Part shown: piece after piece, positions 16,209-24,526 of the stretch | Position numbering within the stretch: the first letter of the stretch is position 1 | Layout: every line of letters begins with the position of its first letter | Assembly: GCA_964544155.1 (NCBI GenBank) | Contig: CAZJAH010000012.1 | Location: 9,787-73,786, forward strand | DNA from: CAZJAH01 sp964544155 | GTDB taxonomy: Bacteria; Bacteroidota; Ignavibacteria; Kapaibacteriales; UBA2268 | DNA: 64,000 nucleotides | Direction: 5' to 3' | Notes under the pieces: model-generated | What the model saw: only the letters and a program-made list of their open reading frames with translations | Told to the model about the DNA's origin: nothing | Database searches by the model: none | Program-made: the position numbers and the translations under genes

Positions 16209-17747
16209 ATGGACTCTTTTGCCGATCAAATAGCCAATGCTTATATTTTAAATCAGTTTTGGCTGACTTTTTTGCTTGTAGTTTCGATGGTCCTTGTATC
16301 GCGTACCTTTGTGGCCGGCACCCGCTATTCACCCATACTTATTATAGTTGTGTTTGGATTGACAATGGGATATGTTATGGTAACTACCGGAATGGCAACT
16401 CCGGGTTTATCCGAATTTCCGATTGTGGATTTTACGAGCAAGGTTACGATAACCGCCCTGATAGCCTCTTTTTTTGTCGGGGGGCAGGAATTACAGAAAT
16501 TATTTTCAAAGAAGAAAATCGAGTTAAAAGATATTGTTGAGCAGTCTACTGAGGAGATTTTTTTGGGGACAAAATTCACTCAGTTCATGTTCCTTATTCG
16601 CGCTTTTTTTATTCTTATTGGTATTGAATCGCTTAAACGGGTTATTGTCGGTTATAATAATAACGCTCCTTTAGACAGTTTTTATCCCCTACTCGGATAT
16701 ATTGGCCTGGTAGGCTCGATTATCCTTATAGATTACAGAGCAAAAATAACCAACAAAGCAATCTATATTCGCAAGGGCATTTTGGAAACCGCTCTGATTA
16801 TAGTTGTGTTAGTGTTATCATATTATATTGCCGGGTGGGTACGCGCGGTCATAGCGCTGCCGGAAATATTCTTTGCAATGATCTTATCAGTAACTTTAGG
16901 AATGATCTTTTCCCGCTGGAAGTTTGGCCCAACCATCCGTTCTCTGCTATTTGCGGGTATACCGGTAGTTCTGGCCGCCAATTTCATGGTGGGCGGTTCC
17001 CGTATTGCTGAAGCTTTTTCACTAAGCGGCATGACCGCCGTACTTTCCTTTGGCTTCTTTGGCCAGTTGCTATGGATGTTCGGAGGGCTCGCGCTGCTAA
17101 TAAGTTTGGCTAAAGCAAATAATATAAGGAATCTGGCCCCCGGCATGGCAGGTTCGCTTTCACATTCTGGCCTTACAGGGGCTTGTACCGCCGGTGACCT
17201 GGGCTATGAAGCACAAGTCCGCGCCCCGATCATGATCAACATCCCCTTTATCGGCCACATATTCGTTTTTTCAATTTTAGCGGCAAGCGCGACTGCAGGA
17301 CACCTGATTATCTCCTACACTTTGTTAATAGTTGCTGCCGGGCTGATACTGACATATTGGGCTATTATCCTGCTTAGAAAATCGGGAAATGAAGACGCGA
17401 AAGAGATTAAAGGCCTGATGGTTTTTTCGTTAGGCTGGCAATTGGTGGCAGTCTTTGGAGGCTTGCTAATTCTCAATTTAGGTGGAATGGGGCTCAATGA
17501 TTCTGTAATGGCCAACGCGTCTGCCATTTCGCATTTCGGATTATTTGCCGCCATACAAGGAGGTATGTTTGGCGAAAAAGCTTCCGGATTAATTGCTTTT
17601 GTATTTGCCATGCCTTTTTTAGTGCATCCATTGGTCTTTGGAATTTTCGGCAAAACTGCTGAAAATGATGGCGTAATGCCCGCGAAACTGGTTTACTTTT
17701 TAATGATAACAGGCGTTTTAGGAGTATTATACGCCTTGATATTTTAA
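16209..17747 (+). CDS. Polytopic membrane protein of unknown family
   Basis: A 512-residue protein with about 11-12 hydrophobic segments, small charged loops and glycine/serine-rich helices (GMAGSLSHSGLTGACTAGDLG near residue 315; GGMGLNDSVMANASAISHFG near 425), a look shared by secondary transporters of the Na+-symporter kind. A cytosolic loop of charged residues (KKKIELKDIVEQSTEE) lies near residue 100. I do not recognise the family. There is no clear ribosome site, which is common in Bacteroidota. A decayed partial copy lies 4 kb upstream at 13313-13409. Confidence 0.7.
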   Translation: MDSFADQIANAYILNQFWLTFLLVVSMVLVSRTFVAGTRYSPILIIVVFGLTMGYVMVTTGMATPGLSEFPIVDFTSKVTITALIASFFVGGQELQKLFSKKKIELKDIVEQSTEEIFLGTKFTQFMFLIRAFFILIGIESLKRVIVGYNNNAPLDSFYPLLGYIGLVGSIILIDYRAKITNKAIYIRKGILETALIIVVLVLSYYIAGWVRAVIALPEIFFAMILSVTLGMIFSRWKFGPTIRSLLFAGIPVVLAANFMVGGSRIAEAFSLSGMTAVLSFGFFGQLLWMFGGLALLISLAKANNIRNLAPGMAGSLSHSGLTGACTAGDLGYEAQVRAPIMINIPFIGHIFVFSILAASATAGHLIISYTLLIVAAGLILTYWAIILLRKSGNEDAKEIKGLMVFSLGWQLVAVFGGLLILNLGGMGLNDSVMANASAISHFGLFAAIQGGMFGEKASGLIAFVFAMPFLVHPLVFGIFGKTAENDGVMPAKLVYFLMITGVLGVLYALIF

Positions 17748-18008
17748 GGATTGATAAAGGCCGGTCTTTAATTAATTTATGTATGTGAAACTTACTATCA
17801 ATGTTGTGAGTTTCCAGGTAGCAGAGATTTATTTACATTTGAATGACTTACTACATAATAAAAACAGAATTGATGCTCTTATTTAATTAAAATAATAAAA
17901 ATATATCTTATTGAAAACTTGGGTATCTATTGCCCTGATGAGGATGTGTTAAAGGTCGCTACGAAGATATACAAAACTGACGTTAAACAATGATTAATAC
18001 AAGTTTGA

Positions 18009-18593
18009 ATGAAATGCAGATATTACATATTTCTTTTTATTCTCGCGGTTTTCAGCGCTGTTGCCGGGCAAAATGATTTTTTTAAAAAGCTCGCAAATGC
18101 TGCTGTCGAATTAACACATCAGGAAGTAGAATATGACCCTGCATTTTTTCAGATCGATTATCCAAATGGTGACATCCCGGCCGGCAAAGGTGTTTGTACA
18201 GATGTAATTATCAGGGCTTACAGGAAGTTAGGCATAGACTTGCAAAAAGAAGTCCATGAGGATATGAAAGCTAATTTCAGCGCATATCCGGATAATTGGG
18301 GCCAAAACGAACCCGATCCGAATATCGACCACAGACGCGTACCAAATTTGATGGCCTTTTTTTCAAGGAAGGGGATAGTTCTTGAAATCACATATAATCC
18401 CGATGATTATAATCCGGGCGATATAATTTGCTGGGACCTCGGAAACGGCAAAACCCACATAGGCATAGTTTCCCCCAAAAAATCCTTTAACGGCAGCCGT
18501 TATCTTATTGTGCATAATATTGGCGCAGGCCAGGTTCTCGAAGATTGCATCTTTGATTGCGACATTATAGGCCACTACAGGTATAAAGGCTAA
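18009..18593 (+). CDS. Secreted DUF1287 (YijF-like) protein
   Basis: A 194-residue protein with a Sec signal peptide (cut near AVAG, residue 20) and the DUF1287 pattern: GVCTDVIIRAYRKLG near residue 60, PGDIICWDLG and THIGIV near 140, VHNIGAG near 170. The fold is related to NlpC/P60 cysteine hydrolases, with the Cys of GVCTDV and the His of THIGIV as likely active residues. It is exported, so a role in cell-wall or amide-bond hydrolysis is plausible but untested. No operon partner is evident. Confidence 0.82.
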   Translation: MKCRYYIFLFILAVFSAVAGQNDFFKKLANAAVELTHQEVEYDPAFFQIDYPNGDIPAGKGVCTDVIIRAYRKLGIDLQKEVHEDMKANFSAYPDNWGQNEPDPNIDHRRVPNLMAFFSRKGIVLEITYNPDDYNPGDIICWDLGNGKTHIGIVSPKKSFNGSRYLIVHNIGAGQVLEDCIFDCDIIGHYRYKG

Positions 18594-18733
18594 CAGCACG
18601 ATATTAGGTTGCCATCTTATCAATCAATCAAATAATTTCTCCGATAATTAGGCATCCCTAAACTAAGCATGTTGTAATTGCGTCAGGAATTCAGAAGAAA
18701 TAATATATATAAATTATACTTTGGAGTGCCTAT

Positions 18734-20968
18734 ATGATGAATTTTTACCGCTTTTTGGCCGGCATTTTGGTATTTGCCGCCTTTATATCTCTAAATAACA
18801 GAGCTTTCGCCGGAAACCTGGAGCTTAAATACAGAATCCAGCTTCCTGACAACATAGAATACGAAGATGATACTGAAGTAGAAATTGACATTGAAAACAT
18901 CAATCCAACATATGCCGTGACCGGTATAGTTGCTAAATGGAAGATCAGGCTTGCGAATGAATCCGATTTTCTCTATGAATTCGAAGATGACGATATAGAC
19001 GACCTGCCCCCGACCGAAAAATTCACATATAACTTCGGCAGCCTGCCCTGGACTGAATTACAGCCGGGTCTTTCATATGTGTCGGAGTATTCTTTTGAAG
19101 CCGATTTCGATGAAGACATGTCAAATAACACTCTGCAATGGGAATTTTCTGTCAGTGGCGGATATATTTTACGGACCGCGGCCATCAGCAATATGATACT
19201 TTATCTCGAGAACAATTATAATTCTGAAACGCTTAACCGGACAGTGGGATATTTGCCTCAAAACTATCTTCAGTCAGGAGCCAGGTTGAGTATGTCCATA
19301 GATGGGACGGACGAATTTGAAATAGATAAGCCATATTGGGTAGGGTTTGTTGATTTCAACAAATACGGTTTATATTCTCACGCCACAAGTATACTTATGT
19401 TAGACGCGAAGACAGGAGATATCGAGGAACGGAAAGGTAATTGGTATCCCTCTGTAAATGGCTCATCTTTCGGAGAATTGTATGATTTAGATTTGAGCCG
19501 GTTTTATGGAGATATTCCTAAAGGCGCCGTTCAGAAAGAAGACGATTTTATTTTTCAAATTAACAATGAGCCGGCAAATGAGGCTGGCAACTGCGTACTT
19601 TTGGTCACAGGGAAACCATCAAGCCTGAGAGATAGCAGTGCCTTTAGAGCTAGTGCCAGAACAATGCGGAATGAATTTACAAACGAAGAAAATGGCCCTG
19701 AAATGTCACCTGATGACATTCACGAACTAAATAACCCCACCGCTGAACAACTCTATAATAAAATTCTGGAATTAAGCGGAAAATGCAGCAATATCACTTT
19801 TTATTATATAGGCCACGCGGAGCAGAGTACCGGAATTGATTTAAGTGATTTTCAATACGGGTTCTATGACCTGCTGAATGTTTTTTGCGACGCGAATTTT
19901 ACAAATATTACCATGTTGGTTGATTGCTGCTATTCCGGACAATTGGTAGCGGAATTGGATAATATCGATCCAGATTTAAAAAATGGAAAAAACATTTCGA
20001 TTTTCACATCCAGCGATGGTGAAAGTGAATCAAAACTAAGAGAATTGGATTATACAAGAACAGACGGTACAACACTTCAAACAGGTATAGGCGCTTTTAC
20101 AAATTCGCTTGTAACGAGTTTCGGCAATCCGGATATCGACACAGATGGCAACGGTAAAACTTCCTGGAAAGAGGCTTTTGAAGACGCCCTCAATAGAAAT
20201 CCCTTAATCAATGAAGGCACTGATCACAGGCTTAATGATCAGAAACCACAGCAGGGAAGCTTTGAAAGCGTTCCTGAAGAAGAAAACGATAAGATCAGTT
20301 TTCATCAGTCGGGTTTGAATTTCAAAATTAATTCAGGGCTTAATACCGGACAAAGCTTTAATATCGAAGTATCCTATGGTTCGAATCTTTTTGGGCAGCC
20401 AGCCGAACCTGATATATTGGAAGCATCAACCGGAAGGCTTTTTGATATTGAACTCATGGGCCATGACGGATCGGATTTCGATGTGGACATAGAATTTCCT
20501 TACAATCAATTCTATGATAATTTCGAAACCACAGAAGGCAATTATGGAGTTATTTACAGGGAATCAGGCAGTATGGCCTGGAAAATTCACACCCCTACGG
20601 AATATGACGGGCAGACTATGACTTTTACCGCTATCGGCGTTGATCATTTCAGCCAATGGGCACTGGCAAAAGTTGAAGGAAGCACTTCAGTCATATCGGC
20701 TGAAGGTACAGGTATTTTTATCGAAACTTATCCTAATCCATTCGGTGAAGAGTTTGCAGTAGATGTCACTCTCGAAAAAGCAGGTAATGTGAGAATCGAA
20801 ATCGTTGACATTTCGGGCAGGACAATTAAAAGCCTGAAAGCCGGGTACCGGCCGGCAGGCAAGTATACATATAACTTTAATGCCAATGATTTTACAAGCG
20901 GTTTTTATACATTAAAAATAACCGCAGGCACCGATTCAGAAATAAAGCAAATTATAAACTTGAAATAA
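18734..20968 (+). CDS. T9SS-exported caspase-like (clan CD) protein
   Basis: A 744-residue secreted protein. After a signal peptide comes a beta-rich region (to about 280), then a caspase/metacaspase-like domain with H361 in YYIGHAE and the cysteine pair C398-C399 in VDCCYSG, C399 being the likely nucleophile. A calcium-loop-like DTDGNGKTSW follows near 472. The C-terminal 80 residues are a type A T9SS sorting domain (ETYPNPFGEEF, VDISGRTIKSL, GFYTLKI). Export through T9SS to the cell surface is therefore expected. Clan CD enzymes such as gingipains use the same route, but this one lacks their overall layout. Substrate unknown. Start may be either of two adjacent ATGs. Confidence 0.85.
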   Translation: MMNFYRFLAGILVFAAFISLNNRAFAGNLELKYRIQLPDNIEYEDDTEVEIDIENINPTYAVTGIVAKWKIRLANESDFLYEFEDDDIDDLPPTEKFTYNFGSLPWTELQPGLSYVSEYSFEADFDEDMSNNTLQWEFSVSGGYILRTAAISNMILYLENNYNSETLNRTVGYLPQNYLQSGARLSMSIDGTDEFEIDKPYWVGFVDFNKYGLYSHATSILMLDAKTGDIEERKGNWYPSVNGSSFGELYDLDLSRFYGDIPKGAVQKEDDFIFQINNEPANEAGNCVLLVTGKPSSLRDSSAFRASARTMRNEFTNEENGPEMSPDDIHELNNPTAEQLYNKILELSGKCSNITFYYIGHAEQSTGIDLSDFQYGFYDLLNVFCDANFTNITMLVDCCYSGQLVAELDNIDPDLKNGKNISIFTSSDGESESKLRELDYTRTDGTTLQTGIGAFTNSLVTSFGNPDIDTDGNGKTSWKEAFEDALNRNPLINEGTDHRLNDQKPQQGSFESVPEEENDKISFHQSGLNFKINSGLNTGQSFNIEVSYGSNLFGQPAEPDILEASTGRLFDIELMGHDGSDFDVDIEFPYNQFYDNFETTEGNYGVIYRESGSMAWKIHTPTEYDGQTMTFTAIGVDHFSQWALAKVEGSTSVISAEGTGIFIETYPNPFGEEFAVDVTLEKAGNVRIEIVDISGRTIKSLKAGYRPAGKYTYNFNANDFTSGFYTLKITAGTDSEIKQIINLK

Positions 20969-21003
20969 TTGATTTCAGAAATAATAATGTAAAATGAAAT
21001 AAT

Positions 21004-21047
21004 ATGGCAGGCATTGTTGTGGGAAACAATTCCTGCCATTGTTTTTT
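21004..21047 (+). terminator. Terminator of the caspase-like gene
   Basis: ATGGCAGG and CCTGCCAT pair, with an inner ATTGTT/AACAAT stem and a GTGGGA-type loop, followed by TTTTTT at 21042-21047. Confidence 0.8.
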
Positions 21048-21050
21048 AAC

Positions 21051-21077
21051 AAAAAAGCAGGCCGGAGCCTGCTTTTT
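21051..21077. terminator. Bidirectional terminator between convergent genes
   Basis: A run of six A, GCAGGC, CGGA loop, GCCTGC and a run of five T. The symmetric form serves the plus-strand caspase-like gene and the minus-strand ctpA-type gene. Confidence 0.85.
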
Positions 21078-21102
21078 AAGTTTGCTTTAAAAGGAAATTG
21101 CT

Positions 21103-22695
21103 TTAGTTTAATTTGGCGAATTTTTCGGCTGCGGGGAATAGCTCTATGGCTTTTTGGATCTGAGGATAAACAGGCAGGAATACCTGAGCTGCTTCGTTAT
21201 TATCCCACACTGCGTTGGCTATTCGCGATTTAGCTGCTCTAAAGAGATATTCCTTATCGGTATTGAACTGCTCTTCGTCCCATTCAATATCTTTAGATTT
21301 TACCAGCTCTTTGAATTCTTCGAGGTATTCACCCTCAATATCAAAATCCCTCAGGAATGCTTTGAAATCCTTCTCGTATTTGGCCTTGAATTCATCGCCG
21401 TGCTTAGAAAGAAAATTCATGGCGAAACTATTGAAAACATTCTTCATTCTAATTTGGATGCTTAATTTTGTAAGCGTATCATACTTAACTATATAATCAG
21501 GCATAATACCTCCGCCGCCAACAACTTTCCTTCCGCCTATGGTGTGGTGTATCGGCAGGTCAGTGCCCTCCGCGGCAAGCTCTTCCAGCTTATGGTCGAG
21601 ATTATCGCCTTCTTTAAGATCGAGCCTGTCCTGCATTTTCACGTAAGCATCCTTGTCGTCATAAGGCCTTTGAATGCACCTTCCCGAAGGGGTGTAATAC
21701 CTTGATATAGTCAGCCTGAAGGCCGAACCGTCGCTAAGGGGGTATTCATTCTGCACCAGGCCCTTTCCAAATGATGTTTCTCCTATCACAAGCCCCCTGT
21801 CGAGGTCCTGTACCGCGCCTGATACGATCTCGCTGGCAGAAGCCGAGCCGTAATCGATCAGTACTATAAGGGGTACTTTCTCGTACTTGCCGCCATCCGT
21901 GGAGTGATACTCATTATCGAACTGAGGCAGCCTTCCTTTGGTATAAACTATTTTGTGGCCGCCGGGGATGAATTCGTCAGCCATTTTGAAGGCTTCGCTC
22001 AGATAGCCACCGGGGTTGCCCCTAAGGTCAAGTATAAGCTTTTTCATGCCTTTATTGCTGAGCACTTCAAGCGAGTCCATCATTTCGATATGAGTAGTTG
22101 CCATAAACCTGTTAACGGAGATATAGCCAATATCCGTACCGTCGATAAGGAAAGATGCGTCAACACTGTACAGGGGAATTTTATCTCTGATTATTTCAAA
22201 ATCGATAAGATCGGCAGTGCCTTCGCGTTTAATGGTGCATACCACTTTTGTGCCCCCCGGGCCACGCAGTTTATCCTGTATGGTAGAATTATCCGCGGCG
22301 ATAATGCTCTCGCCGTCCACTTTAACTATTTTATCTCCGGCCATGATTCCGACTTCCTGGCTTGGGCCGCCTGAAAGAGCGGAAATTATATTCAGCGTAT
22401 CATCTATCATCGAATACTGAACGCCTATGCCTTCGAAATTACCGCGGAAATCTTCCTTTACGTCTTTCATTTTTTCTGCAGAAATATATACAGAGTGCGG
22501 ATCGAGCTCTTTAAGCATTCCGATAATGGCCGCTTCGCCGAGCTTATCGACATCAACATCCTCAACGTAGTTCTTCTGGGCTGTACCCAGCACCTGGTTG
22601 AATTTTTTCAGCTGTTCATATACATCTGCGCCAAAAGCAGCCTGCAAGGGCAGGATAAGTATTACAAGTACTGCAATGTATTTTAATTTCGTCAT
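21103..22695 (-). CDS. Carboxy-terminal processing protease (S41, PDZ)
   Basis: A 530-residue S41 protease. A signal peptide (to about residue 22) is followed by a PDZ domain near 85-165 (GIGVQYSMID, GIMAGDKIVKVDGESI) and the catalytic core with DLRGNPGGYL, the nucleophile serine in GSASASEIVSGA and the general-base lysine in SFGKGLVQ. A C-terminal helical domain of about 150 residues completes the usual Bacteroidota layout. It acts in the periplasm on protein C-termini. The gene stands alone on its strand and is closed by the shared terminator at 21051-21077. Confidence 0.93.
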   Translation of the reverse strand: MTKLKYIAVLVILILPLQAAFGADVYEQLKKFNQVLGTAQKNYVEDVDVDKLGEAAIIGMLKELDPHSVYISAEKMKDVKEDFRGNFEGIGVQYSMIDDTLNIISALSGGPSQEVGIMAGDKIVKVDGESIIAADNSTIQDKLRGPGGTKVVCTIKREGTADLIDFEIIRDKIPLYSVDASFLIDGTDIGYISVNRFMATTHIEMMDSLEVLSNKGMKKLILDLRGNPGGYLSEAFKMADEFIPGGHKIVYTKGRLPQFDNEYHSTDGGKYEKVPLIVLIDYGSASASEIVSGAVQDLDRGLVIGETSFGKGLVQNEYPLSDGSAFRLTISRYYTPSGRCIQRPYDDKDAYVKMQDRLDLKEGDNLDHKLEELAAEGTDLPIHHTIGGRKVVGGGGIMPDYIVKYDTLTKLSIQIRMKNVFNSFAMNFLSKHGDEFKAKYEKDFKAFLRDFDIEGEYLEEFKELVKSKDIEWDEEQFNTDKEYLFRAAKSRIANAVWDNNEAAQVFLPVYPQIQKAIELFPAAEKFAKLN

Positions 22696-22791
22696 TAATA
22701 CTCCATTGGTATGTTAAATTCTTAAATCCTATCTGAATGACGTGCCTGTAAAGAATATAGTTACAGCCTATTGATTTTTCTTAGTTGTGGC

Positions 22792-24447
22792 TTATTTCAT
22801 TATTTTTATAAACGAAGCCCCGCCGCTCAGATAACGCACATTTTCAAATCCGGATGTTTTTAGTATTATCAAAGCTTCGTAAGAGCGAAGCCCTCTTTCA
22901 CATACTGTAATTACAGGATTATGTTTCAAATGCAGCGGAATTTTATCCCTCAGCTCGCTGAGGGGAATGTTCAAAGTGCCTTCGGGAAGAGCGCCATCAC
23001 CGATTTCATCCTTTTCCCTTACGTCGATTACCTGGGAGATTTCATCATCAGGCAGGCGGCTTAGGGATTTGGCCCCTCTTACTTTATCTTCGGCCATGTA
23101 TCCCAGGAAATTAAGAATGCTCACAGGCCCGGAATGAGGCGGTGTGTACGCGTGCTCAGATTCCATAAGTGAGCTGTATGTTTCGCCGCGCGAAGCAAAC
23201 GCGCAAAAGGTATCTAAGTAGCGTGTAACTTCGCCTTCTCCCGCGAGCTGCAGGCCGAGCAGTTTGCCGGTGCGCTTTTCATATATCATTTTTCCGTAGA
23301 TTTCCTGTGCGTCAGGGTGATATTCAGGCCTGTCCTTCATTGAAATAAAAACGCTGTCAGTATCGTAACCGCAATTTTCCGCGGAAGATGTATTCAGGCC
23401 GCAGGATGCTGTTATTAAGTCAAATACTTTAATGGAGACAGCTCCTGCGGCTCCAGCGAAGCTGTTGATCGTCCCGGCAATATTATCAGCGGCAACGCGG
23501 CCCTGCCTGTTGGCTATCGACCCCAGCGGCAGAAAGCACATAGAGCCTGTTATCAGGTTCCTGACTGAAACGCAGTCACCGGCTGCATATATATCCGGGT
23601 CTGAACTGCGCATATACTCATCCACTCTAATAAGGCCGTTTTCGGTAGTAATACCGGCCTTTTCGGCTATAGCGCTTTCAGGCTTTACCCCGAGGCATAG
23701 AAATACCATATCCGCGTCAAATTCTCCAAGATCGGTTTTTACTACGGGATTTCCACTATCATTAATGAAGATTTCTTTTACCGTGCAGGCAGTTTTTATA
23801 CTTATATCATTTTCTTCCAGCCTTTTTCGGAGTATGGTGGAAATCTCTTCATCCAAGGTTTTAGGCAGAAGCCTGTCTTCTTTTTCAATCAGGATAGTTT
23901 CTATTCCCCACATAGCGGTTGTGGCTTCTGCCAGTTCACAACCTATATATCCGCCTCCGATAATGATTGCTTTGCCTATCTGCCCGGTTTGGGCTTTTTC
24001 GCGGAATTGTCTGGCATCCAAAGGATTATGAAATGTGAATATTTTATCCGATTCAGCGCAGGGAAATGGCACCGGCATAGTACTGGCGCCAGTTGCTATC
24101 AGTAGTTTATCATATTTCAGGACAAATTCTTTGCCTGTATTAATATCGAGGCATTTAACAGAGTTAATATCCCTGTTGATCTCCAGGGCTTTAGTATTTG
24201 TTAGAGCTTTTATGCCTTTTATTTTTTCAAAAAATTTTTCATCGCGTACAAGCCCGTAGGGCGTTTTCATTAGCTCGTCGAATGACTGCACTTCGCCTGA
24301 AGCGTAAAAAGGCATACCGCAGGATCCATAGGATAAAAAAGAGCGTTGCTCGATGATCGTGATCTCTGTTTCTGCTTCCAGCCTCCTTAATCTTGCGGCT
24401 GCTTTGCATCCGGCCGCCATACCGCCAATTATAACTACCTTTTTCAT
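22792..24447 (-). CDS. CoA-disulfide/persulfide reductase with rhodanese domain
   Basis: A 551-residue FAD enzyme of the single-cysteine disulfide reductase group. N-terminal GGMAAG binds FAD, the active Cys43 lies in SYGSCGMPF exactly as in CoA-disulfide reductases, GGGYIGCELAE binds NAD(P)H, and a C-terminal rhodanese domain has the loop CERGLRS. This CoADR-rhodanese layout is known in NADH-dependent persulfide/polysulfide reductases. It fits the sulfur metabolism of the window by making sulfide from persulfides. The start at 24447 has AAAGG before it; a longer frame to 24555 would run into the upstream operon and its terminator. No partner gene shares its strand directly downstream. Confidence 0.88.
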   Translation of the reverse strand: MKKVVIIGGMAAGCKAAARLRRLEAETEITIIEQRSFLSYGSCGMPFYASGEVQSFDELMKTPYGLVRDEKFFEKIKGIKALTNTKALEINRDINSVKCLDINTGKEFVLKYDKLLIATGASTMPVPFPCAESDKIFTFHNPLDARQFREKAQTGQIGKAIIIGGGYIGCELAEATTAMWGIETILIEKEDRLLPKTLDEEISTILRKRLEENDISIKTACTVKEIFINDSGNPVVKTDLGEFDADMVFLCLGVKPESAIAEKAGITTENGLIRVDEYMRSSDPDIYAAGDCVSVRNLITGSMCFLPLGSIANRQGRVAADNIAGTINSFAGAAGAVSIKVFDLITASCGLNTSSAENCGYDTDSVFISMKDRPEYHPDAQEIYGKMIYEKRTGKLLGLQLAGEGEVTRYLDTFCAFASRGETYSSLMESEHAYTPPHSGPVSILNFLGYMAEDKVRGAKSLSRLPDDEISQVIDVREKDEIGDGALPEGTLNIPLSELRDKIPLHLKHNPVITVCERGLRSYEALIILKTSGFENVRYLSGGASFIKIMK

Positions 24448-24470
24448 CGCATAGCCTTTCGATTTATAAA

Positions 24471-24508
24471 TAAAAAAAGTAATTATCTCCGCCGGGAGAT
24501 AATTACTT
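24471..24508 (-). terminator. Terminator of the Hmc-like operon
   Basis: A perfect 14-pair stem, AAGTAATTATCTCC against GGAGATAATTACTT with a GCCG loop. Read on the minus strand it is followed by a run of seven T. It lies 18 bases after the stop of the NrfD-cytochrome gene and before the reductase start. Confidence 0.9.
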
Positions 24509-24526
24509 AAATATATGAAAGTTTTA

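Noticed and set aside
17895..17993. Open stretch before the DUF1287 gene (…LGIYCPDEDVLKVATKIY…)
   Set aside because: No start codon with a ribosome site and a stop shortly upstream; too short to call a gene remnant.
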